DNA of 5,792 nt from an uncultured Gammaproteobacteria bacterium (lineage in GTDB: Bacteria; Pseudomonadota; Gammaproteobacteria; Pseudomonadales; UBA5518): contig CAIXOY010000045.1 of NCBI GenBank assembly GCA_903921135.1, forward strand, positions 1 to 5,792, read 5' to 3'. The position numbers and the translations under genes were made by a program. This document shows positions 1 to 5,792 of this stretch, piece by piece. The stretch's first letter is position 1. Every line of letters starts with the position of its first letter. The notes below the pieces were generated by a model. The model was not told where the DNA came from, did no database searches, and was given only the letters and a program-made list of their open reading frames with translations.

Positions 1-1
1 C

Positions 2-403
2 CCCGGCACTCTGATGCAGGGCGAAGGGCGCAGTGTTGCCTGGGTGGCGCCGAACGAGTGGCTGGTGTTCCTTGCACCGTCTGCGGAGCCCGCCTTGCTG
101 GCGGCCCTTGCAGCTGCGGGCGTCTTCGCGACGTCCATCGGAGATGCCCGCACCGGCATTGCCATTGATGGCGCGCGTGCCGCCCAGGTGCTCGCGCGCG
201 GCACCGGCATCGACCTTCATCCGGCGGTGTTTCCGGAGGGGCGCGTGTGCAACACCCGGCTTGCGCAGCTGGCCGTGATGCTGGCTCGCCCGCCCGAAAC
301 GCCGGGTTTCCATGTCTGGGTAGACCGCTCCGCTGGCGCCTGGCTTTGGCAGTGGTTGCTGGATGCGGCGGGGGAGTTTTCCGGGGACGCCGGCGCGCAC
401 TGA
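2..403 (+). CDS. soxG: Sarcosine oxidase gamma subunit-like protein (SoxG family), 5'-partial
   Basis: The reading frame is open at the left edge (P-G-T-L precedes the first Met at base 14), so the true start lies upstream; about 133 residues are visible, ending in TGA. The visible part resembles the SoxG family: an early NEWLVFLAP stretch (family form roughly 'PDEWLLL'), a central LARGTGIDLHPAVFP segment, then a TRLAQLAVML strand and a final FHVWVDRSAGAWLWQWLLDA helix region. In heterotetrameric sarcosine oxidase (SoxBDAG) the gamma subunit is a small non-flavin subunit. The complex oxidises sarcosine and passes the methyl carbon to tetrahydrofolate, and soxG is normally the last gene of the operon, which fits its being followed here by unrelated genes. 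Related tetramers such as N-methylglutamate dehydrogenase also have a SoxG-like subunit, so the substrate is open because soxB, soxD and soxA are not in view. Family call is good; exact complex is inference. Confidence 0.83.
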   Translation, partial: PGTLMQGEGRSVAWVAPNEWLVFLAPSAEPALLAALAAAGVFATSIGDARTGIAIDGARAAQVLARGTGIDLHPAVFPEGRVCNTRLAQLAVMLARPPETPGFHVWVDRSAGAWLWQWLLDAAGEFSGDAGAH

Positions 404-662
404 GCGCATCTGTGATCACCTTGCCTCGCACGACGCGACATCGGGCGCCGCCCGGATAGCTGAGATCGTCCAGGCAATCGCTGTGTTGGTGCACAACCCG
501 CTGATCGGCCGTCCTGGACGAGGCCAGAATGGGGAGTTGATCACCGGTCGACGTGCCAGCGGATACGTTGTTTTGCATCGCTATGCCGAGACCGTAGACA
601 CCGTGTTCGTTCTCGCCGTGCGTGGACAGCGCGAAGCAGGCTGCATCGGGCATACACCCTGA
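363..662 (+). CDS. RelE/ParE-family toxin-like protein, orphan and probably N-terminally degraded
   Basis: This 99-codon frame shows a ParE-type pattern from about residue 13 onward: ERICDHLAS (helix 1), a second helix ending VLVHNPLIGRP (family form 'HPLIGRP'), then ELITGRRASGYVVLHRY and VFVLAVRGQREAGC (family form 'VLAIRHQREAGY'). ParE/RelE toxins act in type II toxin-antitoxin pairs and inhibit DNA gyrase or cleave mRNA. Oddities: the N-terminal beta strand expected before helix 1 is missing, and the first 12 residues (RRGSFPGTPART) come from DNA that also encodes the soxG tail, a 41-base overlap. The frame is blocked upstream by a TAG at 321. ATG 363 is the only usable start, with no clear Shine-Dalgarno. 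No antitoxin is visible: soxG lies upstream and only 68 bases follow before the next gene. It may be a 5'-truncated pseudogene or a divergent solitary toxin. The homology is recognisable, but expression is doubtful. Confidence 0.6.
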   Translation: MRRGSFPGTPARTERICDHLASHDATSGAARIAEIVQAIAVLVHNPLIGRPGRGQNGELITGRRASGYVVLHRYAETVDTVFVLAVRGQREAGCIGHTP

Positions 663-681
663 CACACGGTGCCCGGCCATC

Positions 682-697
682 GACCGCGCCCGCGGTC
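682..697. repeat. Perfect 7-bp dyad upstream of the quinohemoprotein gene
   Basis: GACCGCG (682-688) and CGCGGTC (691-697) are exact inverted repeats separated by two bases. It lies 20 bases after the ParE-like stop and 33 bases before the dehydrogenase ATG. It could be an operator half-site pair or a weak hairpin. There is no T-run after it, so a classical intrinsic terminator is not supported. In DNA this GC-rich the dyad may be chance. Confidence 0.3.
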
Positions 698-705
698 AGA
701 GGCTA

Positions 706-724
706 GGATGGGATTGGTCCATCC
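706..724. repeat. 6-bp inverted repeat just before the dehydrogenase start
   Basis: GGATGG (706-711) and CCATCC (719-724) are exact inverted repeats around a 7-base centre. The right arm ends six bases before ATG 731. In RNA it could form a small stem-loop in the leader of the dehydrogenase mRNA; in DNA it could be a regulator site. Only the symmetry is seen; function is unknown. Confidence 0.25.
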
Positions 725-730
725 GTCTCC

Positions 731-2941
731 ATGGGACAGTTCGCCATGCACTCAATCCGCATCGCTCTGGTCAGTGCAGTACCTCCGGCGCTCGCAATTC
801 TTCTGTCTCTGCTGAGCTTTTCGCCTGCGGCCCTCGCCCGGCCACCCGCCGATGTGGACGCACCCCGCCTTGCGGCAGCCGACCGCGAACCCGCCAACTG
901 GTTCACCGGCGGCCGCGACGGTAACGGCACCTATCATTCCCCGCTCGCGCGCATCACCGACAAGAACGTGGGTTCGCTCGGCTTCGCGTGGGAGCACGAC
1001 CTTGGCGCGCCGCGCCGCGGGCAGGAGGCAACGCCCGTCGTGATCGACGGCGTCATGTACACCTCGGGTACGTGGGGCTATGTCTACGCACTGGATGCCG
1101 CCACCGGCAAACGGCTCTGGACCTATGACCCCGAGGCGCGGCAGCAAGCCGCGCGCAACCCGTGCTGTGATCTGGTGAACCGCGGCGTTGCCGTATGGAA
1201 AGGCAAGGTCTACGTCGCCTCCATCGACGGGCGCCTGCACGCCGTCGATGCGGCCACCGGCAAGCGCGTCTGGGTGGCGGATACCGTCGTGAACCACGAC
1301 ATGCCCTACACCAGTACGGGCGCGCCGCTCATCGCCGGCAAGGTGGTGGTGATCGGCAACGGCGGATCGGACATGGGCAAAACCGGCGTGCGGGGTTACA
1401 TCAGCGCGTGGGATTTGGAGACAGGAAAGTTTGCGTGGCGTTTCTACGCGGTCCCGAGGCCCGAGGGCCCGCAGGAGCATCCTGATCTCGAGGCGGCGGC
1501 AAAAACCTGGGATCCGCGCAAACCCGAGCACCACGGGGGCGGCTCGCCGTGGGACGGCCTTGCCTACGACGCCGAGCTCGACCTCGTGTACTTCGGCACC
1601 GGCAACGCCGCGCCCTACGACCTCACCGATATCGGGCCTACGCAGTTCGATGCGCTCTACACCGCGAGCATCGTGGCGGTGAAGGGCGGCACGGGCGAGT
1701 ACGCCTGGCATTACCAGGCCGTGCCGCACGACGAGTGGGACTTCGACACCGTGCAAAAGTTCGTGCTGGCGGATCTGCCGTTCGCGGGCAAGACGCGTCA
1801 GGTGATCATGCAGGCCTCGAAGAACGGGTTCTTCTACGTGCTCGACCGCCGTAGCGGCGAGCTTCTCGCCGCCAAGAACTACACCTACGTGAACTGGACC
1901 AGCGGCATCGACATGAAGACGGGCCGCCCGATCCTCACCGAGACCGCCAACTGGCACGTCGCGCCGAAGAACGTCTATCCGTCCTGGGCGGGCGGCCACA
2001 CCTGGATGCCGATGTCCTGGAACCCGGCCACGCAGCTCATGTACATACCCGTGATCGATGCCTCGAACGTGTGGGTCGACATCGCGCGCAACGGCGGCCA
2101 GATCAAGTACATCCACGGCTTCTTCACGGTGGGCGGCATCATGCCCGACACGGCCTATGACGCAGCGGGCTACGCGCGCCTCTATGGGCCCCTACCGCCG
2201 CTTGACGACCTGAGCCGCGAGCGCGAAAGCCACCTCGTGCGCGAACTGATCCGCGCGTGGGATCCGGTGGCGCAGAAAGTGGTGTGGGAGCACGAGACCT
2301 CGGGCGGCGCGCGCGGCTACGACGGCGGCACCATGAGCACGGCGGGCAATCTGGTGTTCCAGGGCCGTGGCAACGGCGAGCTCTGGGTCTATGCCGCCGA
2401 CAGCGGCAAGGTGCTGAAGGTGATTCCCACCGGCAGCCACATGATGGCGGCACCCTCCACCTTCGAAGTGGGCGGCGAGCAATTCGTGGCGGTGCAGGCC
2501 GGTTACGGCGGCGCGGGCATCACGGTGGGGCCGATCCCCGCATCCAGTGCCGCGAGTCGCCACCAGAACACCAACCGCATCATCGCCTTCAAACTCGGTG
2601 GTGGAGCTGTGCCGCTGCCGCCGCCGCTCGTGATCCCGCCGTTCACGCAGCCTCCCGCGCAGACGGCCTCTGCGGAGCAGATCACGCGCGGCGAGACGCT
2701 CTTCGTGCAGGAGTGCACGCGCTGCCACCAGTTCGGACCGAGCGTGGCGCCGGATCTGCGCAAGATGAGCGCGACCACCCACGCGGGCTTCAAGGACATC
2801 GTGTTGCGCGGCGCGCTGTCGGCGAACGGTATGGGAAGGTTCGATGACTTGCTGAAGGAAGCAGAAGTGGATGACATCCACGCCTACCTGATCGACGAGG
2901 CGCGCAAGGGCTGGGAATCGCAGCAGCAGGCGGCGCGCTGA
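731..2941 (+). CDS. Exported PQQ-dependent quinohemoprotein alcohol dehydrogenase (type II, C-terminal cytochrome c)
   Basis: A 736-residue protein, normal length for soluble quinohemoprotein alcohol dehydrogenases. These oxidise alcohols in the periplasm with PQQ and pass electrons through their own heme c. Residues about 6-37 form a signal peptide ending AALA, just before RPP. The PQQ propeller spans about 50-625, with repeated 'YALDAATGKRLW'-like blades. Visible site residues are the vicinal Cys145-Cys146 pair (NPCCDLVNRG), Asn292 in FGTGN and Asp337 in DEWDFD (catalytic base by family analogy). At the usual metal-ligand Glu position there is GNGGSDMG with Asp214. Asp339, two after the catalytic Asp, matches the DxD pattern associated with lanthanide use in related enzymes. 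A proline-rich linker (about 628-648) leads to a heme domain with CTRCH (662-666) and probable axial Met701. ATG 731 gives the longest form; ATG 746 has a weak GGGA nine bases upstream and gives a tidier signal peptide, so either may be the true start. No PQQ synthesis genes are in view. The specific alcohol is unknown. Confidence 0.94.
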   Translation: MGQFAMHSIRIALVSAVPPALAILLSLLSFSPAALARPPADVDAPRLAAADREPANWFTGGRDGNGTYHSPLARITDKNVGSLGFAWEHDLGAPRRGQEATPVVIDGVMYTSGTWGYVYALDAATGKRLWTYDPEARQQAARNPCCDLVNRGVAVWKGKVYVASIDGRLHAVDAATGKRVWVADTVVNHDMPYTSTGAPLIAGKVVVIGNGGSDMGKTGVRGYISAWDLETGKFAWRFYAVPRPEGPQEHPDLEAAAKTWDPRKPEHHGGGSPWDGLAYDAELDLVYFGTGNAAPYDLTDIGPTQFDALYTASIVAVKGGTGEYAWHYQAVPHDEWDFDTVQKFVLADLPFAGKTRQVIMQASKNGFFYVLDRRSGELLAAKNYTYVNWTSGIDMKTGRPILTETANWHVAPKNVYPSWAGGHTWMPMSWNPATQLMYIPVIDASNVWVDIARNGGQIKYIHGFFTVGGIMPDTAYDAAGYARLYGPLPPLDDLSRERESHLVRELIRAWDPVAQKVVWEHETSGGARGYDGGTMSTAGNLVFQGRGNGELWVYAADSGKVLKVIPTGSHMMAAPSTFEVGGEQFVAVQAGYGGAGITVGPIPASSAASRHQNTNRIIAFKLGGGAVPLPPPLVIPPFTQPPAQTASAEQITRGETLFVQECTRCHQFGPSVAPDLRKMSATTHAGFKDIVLRGALSANGMGRFDDLLKEAEVDDIHAYLIDEARKGWESQQQAAR

Positions 2942-2969
2942 GCGCGTCCACTTCGGGCGGGCGTCACGC

Positions 2970-3000
2970 GCCAAGACGCAGTGCGGCGTCGCGCCTTGGC
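2970..3000. terminator. Imperfect hairpin between convergent genes, possible shared terminator
   Basis: GCCAAG (2970-2975) pairs with CTTGGC (2995-3000), and inside it CGC (2977-2979) can pair with GCG (2991-2993) across one A-C mismatch. An alternative inner stem is GACGC (2975-2979) with GCGTC (2986-2990). It fills most of the 59-base gap between the dehydrogenase stop and the amidohydrolase stop, where a bidirectional terminator would be expected. No T-run follows on either strand, so it is not a textbook intrinsic terminator. Confidence 0.35.
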
Positions 3001-4692
3001 TTACTCGGCGTGTACCACCGCCCCGCCCACGATCGTCATCACGGCACGCACATCCTTGATACGTGACGGGGGAATCCGGAACAGATCCTCTGACAGCAGC
3101 ACGAGGTCTGCGTACTTGCCGGCAGTGACCGAGCCGCGGTCTTTCTCGAGGAAATTCGCCTCCGCGCTGCCCAAGGTGTAACCGCGGATGGCCGTCTCCA
3201 GATCGATCGCCTGCGCCGGGATCCAGCCCTCGGCGGGTTCGCCGTCCAGGCCCTTCCGCGTCATCGCCGTATAGATCCCGATCACAGGCTCCATCTCGGC
3301 CACGTTCCAGTCGCTGGCGAAGGCGAGCGGCGCGCCGGCATCACGCAGGCTGCGCAGTGCCCAGGCGTATTGCGAACGCTCGGGGCCCACGGCGCGGGCC
3401 CATTGCCCCGTGATGTCGGGTGCCGAATGGCGCGGCTGCATGCAGGCCGTGACGCCCAGTTCGCGGAAGCGCGGGATGTCCTTGGGGGAGATCGCCTCGA
3501 CGTGGACCAGTTGGTGACGGCTGTCCCGCACGCGGTTGTTCCTCTGCACCGCCGCGAGCGCGTCCAGAGAGGTGCGGACGCCGCGATCGCCGATGGAGTG
3601 GATGAACATCTGGAAGCCGAGCTTGTCTATCCGCGTCAGTACCTCGCCGAACTCCGCTGGCGGGTAGAGCAGGCTGCCGGACTCCTGTGGCCGGTCGGAG
3701 TAGGGCTCAAGCATGGCTGCCGTGTGCGGCTCGATCACATCGTCGATGTAGAGCTTGATCGCGCTCACACGTAGCCGGTCGTCCGCAAAGCGCTCACGCA
3801 TCTGCACGAAGCGCGCAAGGTCCGCCTCGGTGGTGCCGCGGCGGTGGAACAGCGCGACTTGCATGCGTGCCGGTAGCTCGCCGTTGGCCCGCAGGCGCTG
3901 GTAGAGCTCTACATCCTCGGGATCGGATTGCGGCTCCACGACAGTCGTGATGCCGCTGCGCACGGCGGCAGCCACGTTATCGCGCACGGCGCGGGCGATG
4001 GCTTCAGGAGCGTGGGATGGCAGGTGGGCGCGAAGCTCCCCCTCAGCCTCGGCTGACAATCCGGCGCTGCCGAAGCCGATAAGGATGCCCGTTGGGTCAC
4101 CTGCGGCATCCTTCTGCACGTCCTCCGCGAAGCTCACCCCTGCCGTTTCGCGGTTGATCCCGAAACGTTGGAGCCCCGCACGGTTCATCCACACCGTGTG
4201 GTAATCGTAGGACGTGAGAAACATCGGTCGGCCACCGGCGAGGCCCTCGAGATCCGCGGCGGTGGGCAACGTTCCGTCGGGAAAGACCGAGTAGTTCCAG
4301 CCCTCGGCCTCGATCCAGGGCAACTCGGGGTGCACCTTGGCGAAGGCTTCGATCTGCGCGCGTATGCCGGGGAGATCACTGGCGTCGATGTGCAGGACGT
4401 CCGGGTTCGAGCCCAGCAGCGCGTGGAAGTGGCAGTCGACGAAGCCGGGCAGTAACAGCCGGCCTGCTGCATCCACGACCTTGGTGTCCGGGCCGGTGTG
4501 CGCCGTCGCGTCTGCGCGCTTTCCCACCCAGCTGATGCGATCGCCGCGGATGGCGACGGCCTCGGCCCAGGGTTGCTGCGCGTCTACCGTCCAGACGCGC
4601 GCATTTGTTATCAGCAGATCCGCAGGCGCTGCCAGTGCTTGCCCTGCACCGAGCGCGCAGGCGAGCAACGCGCACCGGAATCGCATGCCCAT
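3001..4692 (-). CDS. Exported amidohydrolase, YtcJ/Amidohydro_3 type
   Basis: A metal-dependent hydrolase of the amidohydrolase superfamily, 563 residues from ATG 4692. That start was chosen because GGAG (4704-4701) lies eight bases upstream, it sits two bases after the upstream stop, and it opens directly into a signal peptide (MRFRCALLACALGAGQALA, then AP). An ATG at 4734 in the same frame would add 14 residues inside the upstream gene and is unlikely. After a small beta-sandwich start (DLLITNARVWTVD) comes the HxH metal motif GFVDCHFH (His88, His90). Then follow IKLYIDDVIEPHTAAM (Lys313), FIHSIGDRG (His365), RHQLVHVEA (His393/His397), a CMQPRHSA strand and FASDWNVAEMEP (Asp461). The C-terminal GSVTAGKYADLVLL is the usual family ending. 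Relatives include N-substituted formamide deformylase and uncharacterised YtcJ-like proteins; substrates across the family vary, so amide, ester or other C-N hydrolysis cannot be resolved. Export to the periplasm is inferred from the signal peptide. Co-transcription with the upstream ligase is strongly suggested. Confidence 0.92.
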   Translation of the reverse strand: MGMRFRCALLACALGAGQALAAPADLLITNARVWTVDAQQPWAEAVAIRGDRISWVGKRADATAHTGPDTKVVDAAGRLLLPGFVDCHFHALLGSNPDVLHIDASDLPGIRAQIEAFAKVHPELPWIEAEGWNYSVFPDGTLPTAADLEGLAGGRPMFLTSYDYHTVWMNRAGLQRFGINRETAGVSFAEDVQKDAAGDPTGILIGFGSAGLSAEAEGELRAHLPSHAPEAIARAVRDNVAAAVRSGITTVVEPQSDPEDVELYQRLRANGELPARMQVALFHRRGTTEADLARFVQMRERFADDRLRVSAIKLYIDDVIEPHTAAMLEPYSDRPQESGSLLYPPAEFGEVLTRIDKLGFQMFIHSIGDRGVRTSLDALAAVQRNNRVRDSRHQLVHVEAISPKDIPRFRELGVTACMQPRHSAPDITGQWARAVGPERSQYAWALRSLRDAGAPLAFASDWNVAEMEPVIGIYTAMTRKGLDGEPAEGWIPAQAIDLETAIRGYTLGSAEANFLEKDRGSVTAGKYADLVLLSEDLFRIPPSRIKDVRAVMTIVGGAVVHAE

Positions 4693-4694
4693 CG

Positions 4695-5792
4695 CTAGCG
4701 CTCCGCCTTGAACCCCACCTTGTTCGCATCCCACGCGGCGGGCCCCACGCCCTTCTCGCGCAGCTTGTACTTCTGCACCTTGTTGGTGGGCGTGTAGGGC
4801 AGGGCGTCGGTGATCTCGATGTAGCGCGGCACGAAGAAATATGGCGCGTTGTCGTTGATGAAGCGCGCGAGCTCCAGCGGTTCCACCGCGTGTCCGGGCT
4901 TCAGGATCACATCGAGTTTGAGTTCGGTTTCCGCGTCCAGAATGTCGCTGGGCACGCCGAAGGCCGCGCAGTCGGCGATGGCCGGGTGGCGGCGCGCGAC
5001 CATCTCGACTTCGAAGGTGGAGATGTTGCGCCCCTTCAGCCGTACCGCGTCTTTCTTGCGGTCCGAAAAGTAGTACCAGCCGTTCGCATCGCGCTTGGCC
5101 ATGTCGCCGGTCTTGTACCAGTCGCCGCTGTAGGCGCCGGCGGTGGCGGCCTCGTCGTCGAAGTAGCCATTGAAGATCAGGTGCTGCTCGCGCGGACGCA
5201 CCCAGACCTCGCCGGGTTCGCCTTCAGGGACATCATTGCCGTCGTCGTCGACCAGTCTCACCTCCACGCGCGGCGCCGGCTTGCCGCAGCTGTTGGGGGG
5301 CATGGGCAGCTCGTTTTTGGGCGCGTTCAGCAGTGTCATGGCCTCGCTCTGGCCGAGGCCCTGCGGCATCAGTTCGACGGCGAAGCGCTCGCTGAAGGGC
5401 GCTGCGAGCGCGGCGGGCATGGGCACGGCCATCAACTTGCGCAGCGTGTGCCCTGCGTCGTCATCACGGGCCGGGGCGTTCCAGAGCAGCATGTGCATGG
5501 CGCCCAGCGTGAAGCTCTGCGTGGCCTTGTAGTAGTCCACCCGCTCCCAGAAATGGCTCACGGAAAACGCCGGGTCGATGGCGAGCGGAATGCCCGCGAT
5601 CAGCGCGCGGAAGATCGCCGTGACCCAGGCCGCGGAGTTGTACATGGGCAGCACGTTGTAGGCGATGTCGTCGGGCTGTATGCCGAACATCGCGTTGCCC
5701 GAGTCCACCGCGTTGAACCACACGTTGTGGCTCTGCATCACGCCTTTCGAACGGCCGGTGGTGCCCGAGGTCCAGAGCACGGCGCAGGTATC
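4695..5792 (-). CDS. Acyl-CoA synthetase, adenylate-forming (AMP-binding) family, CaiC-like, 5'-partial
   Basis: The visible 365 codons are the C-terminal two thirds or so of an AMP-dependent acid-CoA ligase. The frame is open to the right edge (D-T-C-A precedes V-L-W), so the start lies outside; the GTG at 5780 is an internal Val, not a start. Such enzymes activate a carboxylic acid as an acyl-adenylate and transfer it to CoA in the cytoplasm. Motifs in order: the phosphate-binding loop TSGTTGRSKG (5771-5742); QGLGQSEAM in place of the common YGxTE motif; YKTGD (from 5117) with DRKKDAVRLKGRNIS, the ribose-binding and hinge region; and TPTNKVQKYKL with the probable catalytic Lys at 4781-4779. 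The DRKKDA..KGRNIS..EVE block and the PRYIEI..LPYTPT ending are closest, from memory, to crotonobetaine/carnitine-CoA ligase-like proteins, but that group contains many ligases of unknown substrate. It heads a coupled pair with the exported amidohydrolase. Family call is firm; substrate is unknown. Confidence 0.94.
   Translation of the reverse strand, partial: DTCAVLWTSGTTGRSKGVMQSHNVWFNAVDSGNAMFGIQPDDIAYNVLPMYNSAAWVTAIFRALIAGIPLAIDPAFSVSHFWERVDYYKATQSFTLGAMHMLLWNAPARDDDAGHTLRKLMAVPMPAALAAPFSERFAVELMPQGLGQSEAMTLLNAPKNELPMPPNSCGKPAPRVEVRLVDDDGNDVPEGEPGEVWVRPREQHLIFNGYFDDEAATAGAYSGDWYKTGDMAKRDANGWYYFSDRKKDAVRLKGRNISTFEVEMVARRHPAIADCAAFGVPSDILDAETELKLDVILKPGHAVEPLELARFINDNAPYFFVPRYIEITDALPYTPTNKVQKYKLREKGVGPAAWDANKVGFKAER
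4701..4704 (-). promoter_or_regulatory. Shine-Dalgarno for the amidohydrolase, inside the ligase 3' end
   Basis: On the minus strand GGAG occupies 4704-4701, eight bases before ATG 4692. It falls in the last Ala-Glu codons of the ligase, whose TAG (4697-4695) is separated from the ATG by two bases. This spacing decides the amidohydrolase start and points to translational coupling of the two genes. Confidence 0.7.

Noticed and set aside
217..477. Possible antitoxin on the minus strand next to the ParE-like frame
   Set aside because: The 86-residue translation has no ribbon-helix-helix, PHD or other antitoxin pattern and is opposite soxG, so it looks like a shadow.
623..656. Possible sigma-70 promoter: TGGACA (623-628) with CATACA (651-656)
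   Set aside because: The spacer is 22 bases, too long for a normal promoter, and the -10 match is poor.
752..2116. Long open frame (454 codons) on the minus strand opposite the dehydrogenase gene
   Set aside because: It is antisense to a gene with clear PQQ dehydrogenase motifs, has no recognisable domain, and long antisense frames are expected in GC-rich coding DNA.
2257..2847. Plus-strand 196-codon frame inside the dehydrogenase gene
   Set aside because: Out-of-frame shadow with Arg/Gly-rich composition; the real frame carries the heme motif across the same DNA.
2192..2974. Minus-strand open frame of 260 codons across the dehydrogenase 3' end
   Set aside because: It lies almost entirely opposite the heme and propeller coding region, is rich in Arg/His/Ala typical of a shadow frame, and matches no family I recognise.
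4693..4734. Upstream ATG at 4734 as the amidohydrolase start
   Set aside because: It would put 14 extra residues before the signal peptide, lies within the ligase coding region, and ATG 4692 has a well-placed GGAG.

Overview
The window is GC-rich, densely coding DNA with strong GC bias at third codon positions. The gene content fits a Gram-negative proteobacterium: a sarcosine-oxidase-type gamma subunit, a ParE-like toxin, a periplasmic PQQ quinohemoprotein dehydrogenase, an exported amidohydrolase and an acyl-CoA ligase. The genus cannot be told from this sequence alone. No rRNA, tRNA, CRISPR array, transposase or insertion-sequence ends were seen.

Layout. (1) Bases 2-403, plus strand: the C-terminal part of a SoxG-like gene cut by the left edge. 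(2) Bases 363-662, plus strand: a small RelE/ParE-type toxin-like reading frame that overlaps the soxG tail by 41 bases and lacks the usual N-terminal strand and any antitoxin; it may be a decayed remnant. (3) Bases 663-730: a short gap with two dyad symmetries. (4) Bases 731-2941, plus strand: a complete exported quinohemoprotein dehydrogenase with a PQQ beta-propeller and a C-terminal cytochrome c domain. (5) Bases 2942-3000: a short convergent gap with an imperfect hairpin. (6) Bases 3001-4692, minus strand: a complete amidohydrolase of the YtcJ/Amidohydro_3 type with a signal peptide. (7) Bases 4695-5792, minus strand: an adenylate-forming acyl-CoA ligase (CaiC-like) whose N-terminus lies beyond the right edge.

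How the genes may work together. The ligase and amidohydrolase are two bases apart on the same strand, and a Shine-Dalgarno sequence for the second lies in the last codons of the first. They are therefore very probably one transcript and translationally coupled. The facing dehydrogenase and the amidohydrolase both carry export signals, while the ligase is cytoplasmic. A reasonable inference is an accessory catabolic cluster: periplasmic alcohol oxidation and amide or ester hydrolysis, followed by uptake and CoA activation of an acid. The substrate cannot be read from the sequence. No clearly new system was found; the best leads are the metal-site variant of the dehydrogenase, the orphan ParE-like frame and the exported-hydrolase/ligase pairing.
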